A DNA stretch of 64,000 nucleotides from Hyphococcus sp. GTDB lineage: Bacteria > Pseudomonadota > Alphaproteobacteria > Caulobacterales > Parvularculaceae. The notes under the pieces were generated by a model. The model made no database searches, was not told the origin of the DNA, and worked only from the letters and a program-made list of their open reading frames with translations. A program made the translations under genes and the position numbers. The stretch's first letter is position 1; every line of letters starts with the position of its first letter. Below, piece after piece: positions 36,734 to 45,830 of the stretch. The DNA lies in contig JABDJK010000095.1 of the NCBI GenBank assembly GCA_013002535.1, positions 1-64,000 of the forward strand, written 5' to 3'.

Positions 36734-37153
36734 ATGACACTACGCCCATTTCATCTTGCGATCGCGGTTGATGATCTGAAACGCGCCGAAGCTTTCTACG
36801 GCGGCCTCATTGGCTGCCCGCAAGGGCGTCGGTCAGAACACTGGATTGATTTTAATTTTTTCGGACACCAGCTGGTGACGCATTTATCGCCGGAAGACTG
36901 CGCGCAGGCCGCGACTAATGACGTTGACGGCAAAAATGTCCCGGTGCGCCATTTCGGCGTAGTGCTTGAAAAAAACGATTGGCAGGCGTTGGCGAAAAAA
37001 CTGACGGAAGCGGGCGTTGAATTCATCATTGAACCAGGGGTGCGGTTCGAAGGAAAACCGGGCGAACAGGGAACTTTTTTCTTGAAGGACCCGGCGGGCA
37101 ATGCGCTCGAATTTAAATATTTTCACGATGATGCGCAGATTTTTGCGACATAA
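36734..37153 (+). CDS. VOC-family protein (glyoxalase/dioxygenase-like)
   Basis: A 139-residue vicinal-oxygen-chelate protein. FHLAIAVDDLKRAEAFYGGLIGCPQGRR is the first beta-alpha-beta-beta-beta module with its metal-ligand His; FFLKDPAGNALEFKYF carries the Glu ligand in the second. The pattern resembles FosA-like or dioxygenase-like VOC proteins. Substrate unknown. First of a co-directional trio with a YCII-like and a second VOC gene. Confidence 0.87.
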   Translation: MTLRPFHLAIAVDDLKRAEAFYGGLIGCPQGRRSEHWIDFNFFGHQLVTHLSPEDCAQAATNDVDGKNVPVRHFGVVLEKNDWQALAKKLTEAGVEFIIEPGVRFEGKPGEQGTFFLKDPAGNALEFKYFHDDAQIFAT

Positions 37154-37245
37154 GGGTTCCAAGCAGTAACGATTTGTCGATCCGGGGAAGTGGCGTGCGT
37201 CTTTGAATGAGCGCGCTGGCGCAGCAAAAAACGGAGAAACCTGAA

Positions 37246-37557
37246 ATGCCAAAATTCCTTTATGTTTATCACGGCGGGTCAAAACCCTCGACGCCTGAAG
37301 AAGGCGAAAAAGTCATGGCGAAATGGATGGAGTGGATCGGCGGGAACCAGAGTTCTTTCACTGATCCGGGCAATCCAGTCGGTATGTCAAAGACCGTGTC
37401 ATCCGGTAAAATTGACGACAATGGCGGATCGAACCCGGCGTCCGGCTACGGCATCGTTGATGTTGCCGATATGAATGCAGCCGTAGAATTGGCGAAAGGC
37501 TGTCCCATCCATGATAGTGGCGGATCGGTTGAAGTCGCCGAGATTATGGAAATGTAA
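37246..37557 (+). CDS. YCII-related-like small protein
   Basis: A 103-residue protein beginning PKFLYVYHGGSKPSTPEEGEKVMAKWMEW, similar in layout to YCII-related proteins found beside VOC genes and ECF sigma factors. The conserved catalytic His/Asp pair of YciI proper is not obvious. ATG 37246 follows GGAG; an in-frame start at 37207 would add 13 unlike residues. Confidence 0.68.
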   Translation: MPKFLYVYHGGSKPSTPEEGEKVMAKWMEWIGGNQSSFTDPGNPVGMSKTVSSGKIDDNGGSNPASGYGIVDVADMNAAVELAKGCPIHDSGGSVEVAEIMEM

Positions 37558-37613
37558 AACATTTTGCCGCTTCGAGCGGAAACTCTCGGAGCGGCGAATT
37601 CAGGAGCGCGCTA

Positions 37614-38009
37614 ATGTATATTCCAGACGGCATGGCGCAGGTCGCGCCTTATATTTTCGCCAAGAACGCCGACGCATATATGGATCATATTATTGCGGCG
37701 CTTGGCGGCGTCGAGGCTGGCCGATCCAAAATGCCGAATGGCAAACTCGCGAACGGGCAAGTGCGTTTTGGCGATGCGTCGATCATGATCTCCGAATGCG
37801 ATGGACGTTTCACGGCCTCGCAATGCGCTATGTATCTCTACGTTGAAGATGCCGACGCTGCGATGGCGCAAGCCATCGAACACGGCATGGAAAAAATCAT
37901 GGACGTCGCCGACCAAGACTATGGCGACAGGCAAGGCGGCGTTAAAGACAAGGTCGGCAATATCTGGTGGATTTCACAAAGGCTGGTCGATGCGCCCTAT
38001 GATGATTAG
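37614..38009 (+). CDS. VOC-family protein, PhnB-like
   Basis: A 131-residue protein with the PhnB/glyoxalase arrangement: VAPYIFAKNADAYMDHIIAALGG, VRFGDASIMISE, and a C-terminal YGDRQGGVKDKVGNIWWISQR. It carries the paired beta-alpha-beta motifs of the VOC fold, with metal ligands only partly conserved. Function unknown. Confidence 0.82.
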   Translation: MYIPDGMAQVAPYIFAKNADAYMDHIIAALGGVEAGRSKMPNGKLANGQVRFGDASIMISECDGRFTASQCAMYLYVEDADAAMAQAIEHGMEKIMDVADQDYGDRQGGVKDKVGNIWWISQRLVDAPYDD

Positions 38010-38043
38010 GGCGCTCACGCAATTCGATGCGTCCTTATACTGA

Positions 38044-38148
38044 TTAGTCTTTGTCTCCGATATCGCCAAGCTCGCGTATCGCCATCCACATGTTCCAGAG
38101 CACAAAGACCGCCAGCAGAAAGAATATGAGAAACTGCCAAAAGGTCAT
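38044..38148 (-). CDS. 34-residue single-helix membrane microprotein
   Basis: A short minus-strand frame with strongly membrane-like composition: a hydrophobic aromatic helix at about 4-22 (FWQFLIFFLLAVFVLWNMW) and an acidic tail (RELGDIGDKD). No clear Shine-Dalgarno precedes ATG 38148, so it is only a candidate. It lies alone in the gap between the VOC gene and the lipoprotein gene. Confidence 0.42.
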   Translation of the reverse strand: MTFWQFLIFFLLAVFVLWNMWMAIRELGDIGDKD

Positions 38149-38258
38149 AATTGTTATATGAAGCGCTCGCATTGCGGCGACAATGTGCCCGGGCATTTGG
38201 TTTTTGCTCTTATTGGCGTAAAATGGCGATCAGATGATCACAAAACGGGGAGAAATCT

Positions 38259-38690
38259 ATGTCCAAACTAATCTTCTCGGCCGTCGCGGCGACGGCTTTG
38301 GCGCTTGGCGGATGCGGCGGAAGCTCAGAGAAATCCGAAGACGTCAAAATCACTGAAAAGAGTTCGGCGAAAGATGTCGTAAAACTTTACCTCGCCGAAA
38401 TGGGAGCGATTGTTGAAACGTTGGAGGGTGTCGATTCAGAAGAAACCGCCAAGGATGCGGCGAAAGAGTTGGCGGAAGCAGCGCAGAAACTTGAATATGC
38501 AATTGAAACACTCGACCGGAAAAATGCGAAAATCGGTCCCATGCTGATCGCGTCGAATGTTAGAGAGCTGACCGAAGTGCAAATTCGCTTGTCGACGCAG
38601 ATACAGCGTATCGCGACAGAAAACCCGGAATTGTTTGAAATCATCTCCGAGGAAATTGAAAAGATGCCAAAGATCGGCGAGGGGGAGTAG
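38259..38690 (+). CDS. Small lipoprotein, unknown
   Basis: A 143-residue protein with a lipoprotein signal (ALALGGC, Cys19) followed by a Lys/Glu/Ser-rich helical domain, with no Cys or catalytic motif visible. Ribosome binding site GGGGAGA is well placed. No recognised family. Confidence 0.72.
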   Translation: MSKLIFSAVAATALALGGCGGSSEKSEDVKITEKSSAKDVVKLYLAEMGAIVETLEGVDSEETAKDAAKELAEAAQKLEYAIETLDRKNAKIGPMLIASNVRELTEVQIRLSTQIQRIATENPELFEIISEEIEKMPKIGEGE

Positions 38691-38723
38691 CCCGCCTGCG
38701 ACAAGTCTTAATAATCAACGTCT

Positions 38724-38793
38724 CCCCGACGAAAGTCGGGGGTCCAAACTAAATGCGCCGCTTTGCTTTGGGTGGATACCGGCTCTTGCCGGT
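38724..38793. repeat. Paired hairpins, dispersed-repeat type
   Basis: Two perfect short hairpins: CCCCGAC-GAAA-GTCGGGG (38724-38741) and ACCGGC-TCTT-GCCGGT (38778-38793), separated by about 36 bases between convergent genes. The style matches intergenic palindromic mosaics of proteobacteria; neither is followed by a T-run. Confidence 0.55.
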
Positions 38794-38835
38794 AAGACGC
38801 GGACCTTGGTATTGTTTTGACTCATTGCCGAAAAC

Positions 38836-40539
38836 TTACTCAGCCCGAAAAACAATCTCGCCATCGACCACCGTCATCATCGGCTTGGCGGTCAAAATTT
38901 CTTCTTCCGCGACGGTCATGATGTCTTTTGAAAAGACGGTGAAGTCGGCGCGTTTGCCTGGCTCAATTGTTCCAAGAAGGTTTTCCTGAAACGAGGCGTA
39001 TGCCGGCCATGCGGTGAACATCTTTAAGGCTTCTTCGCGTGTCACCGCTTCGCCGGGGCGCCAGTCTTCGGTTTGCGTCCCGTCAAGGCCGCGCCGTACA
39101 ACAGCGGCGTAAAATTCGATCAATGGATCGCCGCGTTCGACCGGCGCATCCGAACCAGCTGCAATAATGCCGCCTGCATCAATAATAGATCGCCAGGCAT
39201 AGGCCCCGTCGAGACGATTGGGTCCAAGACGGTCTGGTGCGAAAAATAAGTCACCGATTGCATGGCTTGGCTGCATGGAGGCGATAACGCCCAGCTGCGC
39301 AAATCGGACGATGTCTTCGGGATGCAAGATCTGCGCATGCTCAATTCGCCAACGTAAATCGCCTGCATCCTGGTTGGCGGCAAAAACCTCTTCATACCAA
39401 TCAAGAAGCCGTTTGTTGGCTTCGTCGCCAATGGCGTGGGTATTGATCTGAACACCCGCCTCAATGGCGCGATTGAACAGGTCCATCGCGTCGTCTTTTT
39501 CCATGAGCGACAAGCCGGATGTTTCGGGTTGATCGCTGTAGGGTTCCGTCAAAAGCGCCCCGCGCGAACCGAGCGCGCCATCCAAATAAAGTTTGACGGC
39601 GCGCGTAATGATGCGGCCGTTGTTTGAGGCGCGCCCGCCATTGCCGGCCATGCTTTCGAGCCCGCTTGCTTCAATGGAATTATAAACGCGAATATCAACG
39701 TCGCCTGACGCGGACATTTCTTCCATCATTGCAACATTTGCTGGATCAACCGACATATTGTGCATGCCTGTCCATCCGTATGCGGCGTAAACGTCGGAGC
39801 CTTTGGCGTAAGCTTCACGCTTCTTTTCCGCGTCGGGCGCGTCGAGCAGCGCCCCCGCGAGGCCTTGCGCACGGTCAATCAGTATCCCGGTCGCACGGCC
39901 GTCAGCGTCGCGTTCAATACGCCCGCCGTCGGGGTCCGCCGTATCAGCGTCGATACCCGCCGCCTTCAGCGCGGCTGAATTCACGACCATGGCGTGACCG
40001 TCGGCGCGGGTGAGGATTACCGGGTTTTCCGGCGCTACAGCGTCAAGATCTTCCCGGTTGGGCATTCGGTCTTCCGGCCAGCCGGTTTCAATCCATCCGC
40101 GGCCATAGATGACGGCGCCGGGTTCTGCTTCGCTGACAACTTTTTCAATTCGCTCAATAAGAGCCGCGACAGAATCTGTTCCTTCAAGATTAAGCGTCAA
40201 TTCCCGCATGCCAATGCCAAGAAAGTGGGCGTGAGAATCGGTAAAGCCAGGATACATCGCGGCGCCCGCCAGATCGATTTCAGTGACCGGCCCGTTAGCC
40301 GCTTCTATCACTATCTCGCGGGTGCCGGTCGCGGAGACAACGCCTTCAGAGACAGCGACCGCTTCGACAGTCGGCATATCTTTAAGGCCCGTATAGATGA
40401 CGCCGCCGGAATAAATTGTGACAGGCGCGCCGGGATCGATGGATTCTTCAACCGCTTCATCCGGCTGTTCAGAACCGCAGGCGGCGAGCACAAACGCGCA
40501 AAGTGAAATGCTAATCGCCGATATTCGAAAGCCGATCAT
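38836..40539 (-). CDS. Lipoprotein amidohydrolase (YtcJ-like, family 3)
   Basis: A 567-residue metal-dependent hydrolase with a lipoprotein signal (LAAC, Cys21), so it acts in the envelope. PGFTDSHAHFLGIG near 97-110 gives the HxH metal pair; later THAIGDEANKRLLDWYEE, WRIEHAQILHPED and AGSDAPVERGDP give the other ligands. YtcJ-type enzymes cleave amide or carbamate-like bonds; substrate unknown. The long open frame upstream of ATG 40539 is only the shadow of the tRNA-Pro gene. Confidence 0.9.
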   Translation of the reverse strand: MIGFRISAISISLCAFVLAACGSEQPDEAVEESIDPGAPVTIYSGGVIYTGLKDMPTVEAVAVSEGVVSATGTREIVIEAANGPVTEIDLAGAAMYPGFTDSHAHFLGIGMRELTLNLEGTDSVAALIERIEKVVSEAEPGAVIYGRGWIETGWPEDRMPNREDLDAVAPENPVILTRADGHAMVVNSAALKAAGIDADTADPDGGRIERDADGRATGILIDRAQGLAGALLDAPDAEKKREAYAKGSDVYAAYGWTGMHNMSVDPANVAMMEEMSASGDVDIRVYNSIEASGLESMAGNGGRASNNGRIITRAVKLYLDGALGSRGALLTEPYSDQPETSGLSLMEKDDAMDLFNRAIEAGVQINTHAIGDEANKRLLDWYEEVFAANQDAGDLRWRIEHAQILHPEDIVRFAQLGVIASMQPSHAIGDLFFAPDRLGPNRLDGAYAWRSIIDAGGIIAAGSDAPVERGDPLIEFYAAVVRRGLDGTQTEDWRPGEAVTREEALKMFTAWPAYASFQENLLGTIEPGKRADFTVFSKDIMTVAEEEILTAKPMMTVVDGEIVFRAE

Positions 40540-40636
40540 GTTTGAAAGCCCTTTTTGCCTGCCCGTTATCGGGTCTAATTGCCTAGTACCGACGCTGCAA
40601 GGCGTGAGGGGGAAAGGCAGTCGCTTTGTGGAAAAA

Positions 40637-40713
40637 TGGTCGGAGTGGCGAGATTTGAACTCACGACCCCTGCCTCCCGAAGACAGTGCTCTACCAGGCT
40701 GAGCTACACTCCG
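40637..40713 (-). tRNA. tRNA-Pro (anticodon CGG)
   Basis: A full 77-base cloverleaf on the minus strand: acceptor CGGAGTG/CACTCCG, D-arm GCTCAGCCTGGTAGAGC, anticodon loop TTCGGGA (CGG), T-loop GTTCAAAT. CCA is encoded at 40637-40639. It shares its neighbourhood with tRNA-Gln but on the other strand. Confidence 0.95.
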
Positions 40714-40893
40714 ACGTTTCCACCGGCGCGGGGCCGGCAAAGGGCGCTCCCTATAACGGCGCTAATGGCGTTGTGCAATGGGCTCAAAACCGGATCCGGC
40801 GGTGGCGGGTGCGCGCCGTGTAATTTTCGGCAAAAGCCCATTGCAAGCCGCGGTGTAAAGCGCTATCTCGCCGGTCCCGGCCCGCGAGGCTGT

Positions 40894-40968
40894 TGGGGCG
40901 TCGCCAAGTGGTAAGGCATCGGTTTTTGGTATCGACATTCCCAGGTTCGAATCCTGGCGCCCCAGCCA
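40894..40968 (+). tRNA. tRNA-Gln (anticodon TTG)
   Basis: A 75-base cloverleaf: acceptor TGGGGCG/CGCCCCA, D-arm GCCAAGTGGTAAGGC, anticodon loop TTTTGGT (TTG, reading CAA), T-arm CCAGG-TTCGAAT-CCTGG, discriminator G and encoded CCA. Confidence 0.95.
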
Positions 40969-41488
40969 TCGCATAATCATCAAATTATAGGGCGTTATAT
41001 TGATAGTTGCGCGCCCGTTCGCCAAATGCGGGAACCATCACATTCAATTTATCGTCACCGGCAAATTCAATAATTCGCTTGACTTTTCTAATTAACCAAA
41101 ATTTTGCACGAAATTTTCTGGCGCGGCGCACGACAAATTTCATGCGTTGCGTTTATCGCTGTGAATTGTTACAAACTAACTCAGGTGGTCAGGGGTGATC
41201 AAGGTAACGGAAGCGGCGGTTTTAGGGGATTCGGTCAGATATTCGCGTGTTTGACATCTTTTTCAAACGTCGTTTCAATGAATTGAAATGAGTATCGCGT
41301 GATCGGACTTGGGGGGATCAGCGAACAGGGGACAAAAGGGTTCGGGGTGAAGAAAGATTCACACAAAAGTTTGGGGACAGACAATGTTTCCATTTTCGGC
41401 GCGGCGACGCGCATTCGTTTTGTCGGCGCAGGTAATTAGGCCAATGTCGAAGTCAATCAGCCGTAAAATTCCGGTAGGTGAGGCAACT
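40969..41488 (+). promoter_or_regulatory. Leader and promoter region of the TonB operon
   Basis: About 520 gene-free bases. The best promoter is TTGACA at 41251-41256 with TTCAAT at 41274-41279, spacing 17 bases. A weaker TTGACT lies at about 41081. The segment between the promoter and the first gene (about 200 bases) is long and G-rich (several GGGG tracts), so the leader RNA may be structured. No gene or known riboswitch seen. Confidence 0.5.
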
Positions 41489-42256
41489 ATGAAAAGAGCA
41501 GGGTTATTGGGTTCAGCGGCGTTAGCGCTTGCTGTTATGAGCGCTCCCGCCCAGGCGCAGTTTAAGAGCGCGCTGGACACCAGTGAGCAAACCGCGCGCG
41601 AGACTGCAGCGTCGCAACAACGCATTGATCAGCTTGATGATCAAACTGCCGCGTTGTTGAACGACTATCGCGCCAACCTGAAACAGCTTGAAGCGGCGCG
41701 CCGTTACAACGCCTCGTTAGAGCGAAACGTTGAAGCGCAAACGCGTGAGATTGAGCGCCTGACCGTCGACATTGAAAATGTCGAAGGCTTGCAGCGCGCC
41801 ATGCAGCCGCTGATGGAAGATATGGTCGAAACATTTGGTCAGCTCGTAAATGCTGATGCGCCATTTCTTGTTGAGGAACGGGCGGCCCGGGCAGCACGCC
41901 TGCAAGGGTTGATGTCGGATACATCACAATCTGCGGCGCAAAAATACCGCTTGATTGTCGAGGCCTATCAAATCGAAAACGAGTATGGCCGGACCATAGG
42001 ATTCTATGAAGGCACAATTGGCGACGGTGAGAGCGAGCTTACGGGTGAATTCCTCCGTGTCGGTCGTATCGCGCTCATCTTCAAGACGCCGGACGATTCG
42101 GTGTTGCGAATTTGGGACAAGGACGCTCGCGACTTTGTCGATTTGAACCGCAGCTATCTTCAGGATGTGAAGTTCGGCTTGCGGATGGCGAAAGAACAAA
42201 CCGCGCCGGACATCTTCTTTGTGCCGGTTAAACCGCCAGCGGCGGCGGCTCAGTAA
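41489..42256 (+). CDS. DUF3450 exported coiled-coil protein
   Basis: A 255-residue protein with a signal peptide (cut after APAQAQ near 23), then a long coiled-coil (about 30-105, RQ/E/L-rich) and a C-terminal alpha/beta domain. This is the DUF3450 family, always encoded just before TonB2-type TtpC/ExbB genes. Probably a periplasmic partner of the TonB machine (known from association only). ATG 41489 is chosen for its signal peptide and the GGTGAGG site. Confidence 0.9.
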   Translation: MKRAGLLGSAALALAVMSAPAQAQFKSALDTSEQTARETAASQQRIDQLDDQTAALLNDYRANLKQLEAARRYNASLERNVEAQTREIERLTVDIENVEGLQRAMQPLMEDMVETFGQLVNADAPFLVEERAARAARLQGLMSDTSQSAAQKYRLIVEAYQIENEYGRTIGFYEGTIGDGESELTGEFLRVGRIALIFKTPDDSVLRIWDKDARDFVDLNRSYLQDVKFGLRMAKEQTAPDIFFVPVKPPAAAAQ

Positions 42257-42284
42257 CGGCAAGATGGCGAAGGGAATACAAGTC

Positions 42285-43667
42285 ATGAAGGCATTTAAAC
42301 TTGCAGGTCTTTCTCTGGTTGCCGGCGTTGCCGCACTCGGAATGGACATTTCAAATAACGCGCTGATGTCGGGCGCCAACGCGCAAGAAACAGCGATTAC
42401 GCTTGATCAGGTTCTTCAGGCCGTGCGCCGGGACCGGACAGCAACAAGCGCGGAAAACCGTGAGCGTGAGCAGCGGTTCCTGTCGCAACGCAATCAGCAG
42501 CAGGCGGAACTTAGCCGCGTGCGCGCACAGGTTGCTGCGGCGGCCGCTGAATCAACACGGCTTGAAGCTGCGGTTGAGGAAAATCAGAACCAAATCGATA
42601 CGCTCGATGCTGAACTTGCTTCCAAGCAAGGTGAGTTTCAGGAGCTTTTCGGCGCGGCGCGTTCTGCAGCGGCTGATCTGAATGCTCAAGTTGAGCGTTC
42701 ACTGATCTCAACTGAATTCCCGGGTCGCAGCGAAGACCTTCAAGAGCTCGCGCAAACAAAGCAGCTCCCGTCGGAGGAGCAGCTTCGTTATCTCTGGGAA
42801 ACTATGATCCAGCAGATTGCTGAGCAGGGCAAAACATCGACCTATAACGCCGGTGTTATCCTCGCTAATGGCGAGCGCGGCACTGAAGAAGTGACGCGTA
42901 TTGGTCCATTCGTTGCATTTTCAGACGGCAAATACCTGACCCTCGAAGACGGGCGTTTGAAATTCCTCGCCCGCCAGCCAGCCGGCGACATTACTGCGGC
43001 GGCAAGCCGTGTTGCGAACGCCTCCGGTGACGGATTTGTTCGCGGCGCCATTGACCCGTCGCTCGGCACGTTGCTTGGCCTAATCGTTGAAACGCCAGGT
43101 TTGCGTGAGCGGATCGACCAGGGTCGTTTCATTGGTAAAGTCATTCTCGTCGCTGCGGCTCTTGGCGTACTCCTTGGCATTTACAAGTGGGTGACGCTGA
43201 CGATGACGGCCGGCGCCGTTCGCGGTCAAGTTCGCAAGAAGAAAGCGTCGAAAGCGAACCCGCTGGGCCGCGTCATGCTGGCTTATGAAAACACCAAGTC
43301 GGACGACGTTGAAACTGTTGCTCTGAAACTTGACGAAGCAATCCTAAAAGAGGTGCCGAAACTTGAGGGCGGTTTGAACCTTGTGAAGGTTTTGGCGGCG
43401 ACCGCGCCGCTCCTCGGCCTGCTCGGCACGGTCATCGGCATGATAAACACCTTCCAGGCGATTACGCTCTTCGGTACTGGCGATCCGCAAATCATGGCCG
43501 GCGGCATCTCCGAAGCGCTGGTTACGACGGTGCTTGGTCTTGTGGCTGCGATCCCGCTGCTTCTCCTCCACGCTTTTGCGTCTGGCGCATCCAAGCGCGT
43601 CAGCCAAATTCTGGAAGAGCAGTCCGCTGGCATCATTGCCGAACATGCAGAAGGCGGCCGGGCGTAA
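42285..43667 (+). CDS. TtpC-like long MotA/TolQ/ExbB protein
   Basis: A 460-residue protein: signal peptide (about 1-33), periplasmic coiled-coil (about 45-150), then a TolQ/ExbB proton-channel domain with three helices near 285, 380 and 420. The pore signature is VLAATAPLLGLLGTVIGMINTF and GGISEALVTTVLGLVAAIP. TtpC is the extra channel component of the Vibrio TonB2 system. ATG 42285 follows AGGGAAT and starts the signal peptide. Confidence 0.93.
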   Translation: MKAFKLAGLSLVAGVAALGMDISNNALMSGANAQETAITLDQVLQAVRRDRTATSAENREREQRFLSQRNQQQAELSRVRAQVAAAAAESTRLEAAVEENQNQIDTLDAELASKQGEFQELFGAARSAAADLNAQVERSLISTEFPGRSEDLQELAQTKQLPSEEQLRYLWETMIQQIAEQGKTSTYNAGVILANGERGTEEVTRIGPFVAFSDGKYLTLEDGRLKFLARQPAGDITAAASRVANASGDGFVRGAIDPSLGTLLGLIVETPGLRERIDQGRFIGKVILVAAALGVLLGIYKWVTLTMTAGAVRGQVRKKKASKANPLGRVMLAYENTKSDDVETVALKLDEAILKEVPKLEGGLNLVKVLAATAPLLGLLGTVIGMINTFQAITLFGTGDPQIMAGGISEALVTTVLGLVAAIPLLLLHAFASGASKRVSQILEEQSAGIIAEHAEGGRA

Positions 43668-43707
43668 CGCGCCCGGTCCCTCCGTTTAAGGAAAGGACCC
43701 TCGAGAC

Positions 43708-44268
43708 ATGCTCGAGCTTCTGAATCCAACAATCGCTTTTGACGCCATCCGTGATTTTCTGGCCGCCGGCGGTCAGGTCCTGGTTGTGATCATGTTCACA
43801 ACGGCGTTCATGTGGGCCTTGATCATTGAGCGATTGCTTTACTGGTCGGGCGCTCATGCGAGCGTATCCAAGCGCGCCGCGCGCGCCTGGGCTGCACGCG
43901 ATGATCACCAGACATGGTATGCGCACGCGGTTCGCGAGCGTCTCATTTCCGAAGCCATGCAGGAAGCGTCACGCAACAATAACGTCATCCGCGCCCTTGT
44001 CGCCGTGACGCCTTTGCTGGGCCTACTTGGCACAGTGACTGGCATGGTCCAGGTCTTTGACGTCATGGCCGTGACCGGTTCGTCGAATGCGCGCCTTATG
44101 GCGGCCGGCATCTCGAAAGCGACGATCCCGACAATGGCGGGCCTTGTGGCTTCGCTCTCCGGGCTCATTTTCATCAACGCATTTGACCGGAATGTTCAAA
44201 AGGCTCAGCACAAAATCGGCGACAGCCTGTTGATCAAGTCCGATCATTCATTCGTGGATCACATCTGA
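43708..44268 (+). CDS. exbB: ExbB-type proton channel subunit
   Basis: A 186-residue MotA/TolQ/ExbB protein, the short TonB2-type ExbB. Helix 1 at about 23-42 and the conserved ALVAVTPLLGLLGTVTGMVQVFDVM near 92-116, followed by GISKATIPTMAGLVASLSGLIF. It forms the inner-membrane proton channel with ExbD. Overlaps exbD by one base (TGATG). Confidence 0.94.
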   Translation: MLELLNPTIAFDAIRDFLAAGGQVLVVIMFTTAFMWALIIERLLYWSGAHASVSKRAARAWAARDDHQTWYAHAVRERLISEAMQEASRNNNVIRALVAVTPLLGLLGTVTGMVQVFDVMAVTGSSNARLMAAGISKATIPTMAGLVASLSGLIFINAFDRNVQKAQHKIGDSLLIKSDHSFVDHI

Positions 44269-44684
44269 TGAGAAGACGCGCGACACACCAGGATGGCGGC
44301 GCCGAAGTAAATATTACGCCGTTGCTCGACATCGTCTTTATTTTGCTAATCTTCTTTATCGTGACGGCGACGTTCTTGCGCGAAAAAGGCATTGATGTCC
44401 GCACGCCGGAAAGCGACGAACAGGATGAGCAAACAACGCCGCCGCCGGCGCTTGTTCTGGCGGTGCAAGATGATGGTTTTGTCCGTATCAACAATGTCCG
44501 CATTATTGATCCGGGGTCTGTGAAGCCTGTGGTCCAGGAATTTGTCGCCCGGGAGCCCAATGGCGTGGTTCTCGTCAGCGCCGCGCCGGAATCAGAATCC
44601 GGTATTGCGGTTCAGGTGATGGACCAGGCACAGGATGGCGGCGCCCGTGCGGTGTCGCTGGCGCTGCAGCAAGAGCAGCAATAA
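44268..44684 (+). CDS. exbD: ExbD-type protein, first copy
   Basis: A 138-residue single-pass protein with NITPLLDIVFILLIFFIVTATFL, in which the Asp inside the membrane helix is the proton-carrying residue. The periplasmic domain is normal in size. Two ExbD paralogs in a row are typical of TonB2-like operons. Confidence 0.94.
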   Translation: MRRRATHQDGGAEVNITPLLDIVFILLIFFIVTATFLREKGIDVRTPESDEQDEQTTPPPALVLAVQDDGFVRINNVRIIDPGSVKPVVQEFVAREPNGVVLVSAAPESESGIAVQVMDQAQDGGARAVSLALQQEQQ

Positions 44685-44693
44685 CGACTTTCT

Positions 44694-44717
44694 CGTGTGG
44701 GGAATGTTCCGCACACG
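44694..44717 (+). other. Hairpin between the two exbD genes
   Basis: CGTGTG-G-GGA / TCC-G-CACACG pairs with one G/G mismatch around a four-base loop. It sits in the only sizeable gap (79 bases) inside the TonB operon and has no T-run. It could stabilise or process the mRNA (inference). Confidence 0.45.
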
Positions 44718-44763
44718 AATTAACAATTTGAGTATCGCGTCAGTTAGCTAGGCAGTTCGCATT

Positions 44764-45171
44764 ATGGCCAAACGCAATTCATTCGCCCAGGAAGCCGAAG
44801 AAGAAGACGTAAACGTTACGCCGCTTCTCGACATCGTCTTCATCATGCTGATCTTTTTCATCGTGACGTCTACATTTGTCAAAGAGCCGGGTGTCGAGGT
44901 TGAGCGGCCGGAGGCCGTTTCGGCGACCGAGCGCAAACTCGCTTCGATTATCGTTGCGATTTCCGACGAAGATGAAATCTGGATTAACAAAGAACAAGTT
45001 GATCTGAACGAGGTTCGTATCGCGGTGGAGGAACTTCGCCGTGAAAATCCAAAAGGCACGGCGGTGGTGCAAGCTGACGCAAAAGCGAAAAGCCGCCTTC
45101 TGGTTGAGGTCGTCACGCAAATTCGCGCAACAGGCATTTCTGACGTCGCTGTGTCGACTAAGGACGTTTAA
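44764..45171 (+). CDS. exbD: ExbD-type protein, second copy
   Basis: A 135-residue ExbD with NVTPLLDIVFIMLIFFIVTSTFV, again with the key Asp. It differs clearly from the first copy in the periplasmic part, so the two are not a recent duplication and may form heteromers. Lies 11 bases before tonB. Confidence 0.94.
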   Translation: MAKRNSFAQEAEEEDVNVTPLLDIVFIMLIFFIVTSTFVKEPGVEVERPEAVSATERKLASIIVAISDEDEIWINKEQVDLNEVRIAVEELRRENPKGTAVVQADAKAKSRLLVEVVTQIRATGISDVAVSTKDV

Positions 45172-45182
45172 GGAGAACTAAA

Positions 45183-45782
45183 ATGGGTTCTTTGTTCCGA
45201 TTGATTATTGGCGTACCCGGCGCGATTGTCGTCACCGGTCTTTTGTTCCTGTTTATGGCGTCGATGATCCGGCAAAATGTTCGTCTTGAGGATGAGCAGC
45301 AGGCCGTTAACATCAATATCACGGCGCAACTTCAGGATACGGACATTTCGTCCGCCAACCGCAATATCAAGCGGCCGGTTCTTGATGCGCCGCCGCCGCC
45401 GCCGCCGGCTGTGAATGACCCGTCAAACCGACCGTCATTGGATGGTGTTCGCGCCGCGATTCCCAATATCGATGTTAATCTCGACATCGGTTCTGGCTTC
45501 AACCCGGACCGTGACGCTCAACCGCTGGTGCGGATTCCGCCGCAATTCCCTGATCGATGTCAGGGCCGCGCGGGCGCTAAAGAAATTGTGGTTCTTCAAT
45601 TCGACGTGACGCCGGAAGGGCAGACAACAAATATTCAAGTGGTCGATTCTTCAAACAGCTGTTTCAACCGATCCGCATCGCGGTCGGTTGAGCGCTGGAA
45701 GTATCAGCCGAAAATTGTCGACAACGAGGCGCAATGGCGTCGCGGCGTTGTCACGCAAATTTCCTTCGTGCTTGAGGGCTAA
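45183..45782 (+). CDS. tonB: TonB energy transducer
   Basis: A 199-residue protein with an N-terminal membrane helix (about 9-30), a short Pro-rich segment (APPPPPPAVND near 70-81) and the TonB C-terminal domain (VLQFDVTPEGQTTNIQVVDSSNSCFNRSASRSVERWKYQP). The Pro-rich spacer is short, as in TonB2 proteins. No TonB-dependent receptor gene is in the window. Confidence 0.93.
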   Translation: MGSLFRLIIGVPGAIVVTGLLFLFMASMIRQNVRLEDEQQAVNINITAQLQDTDISSANRNIKRPVLDAPPPPPPAVNDPSNRPSLDGVRAAIPNIDVNLDIGSGFNPDRDAQPLVRIPPQFPDRCQGRAGAKEIVVLQFDVTPEGQTTNIQVVDSSNSCFNRSASRSVERWKYQPKIVDNEAQWRRGVVTQISFVLEG

Positions 45783-45830
45783 AAGCTAGTGCGCGCTTTT
45801 TGGTGCGGTATTCAGGGTTAAGGCGACGAC

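Noticed and set aside
40540-40740. N-terminal extension of the amidohydrolase frame
   Set aside because: It runs through the tRNA-Pro gene on the same strand; the typical tRNA-shadow peptide (SVAQPGRALSSG) appears, and a clean lipoprotein signal begins at 40539.
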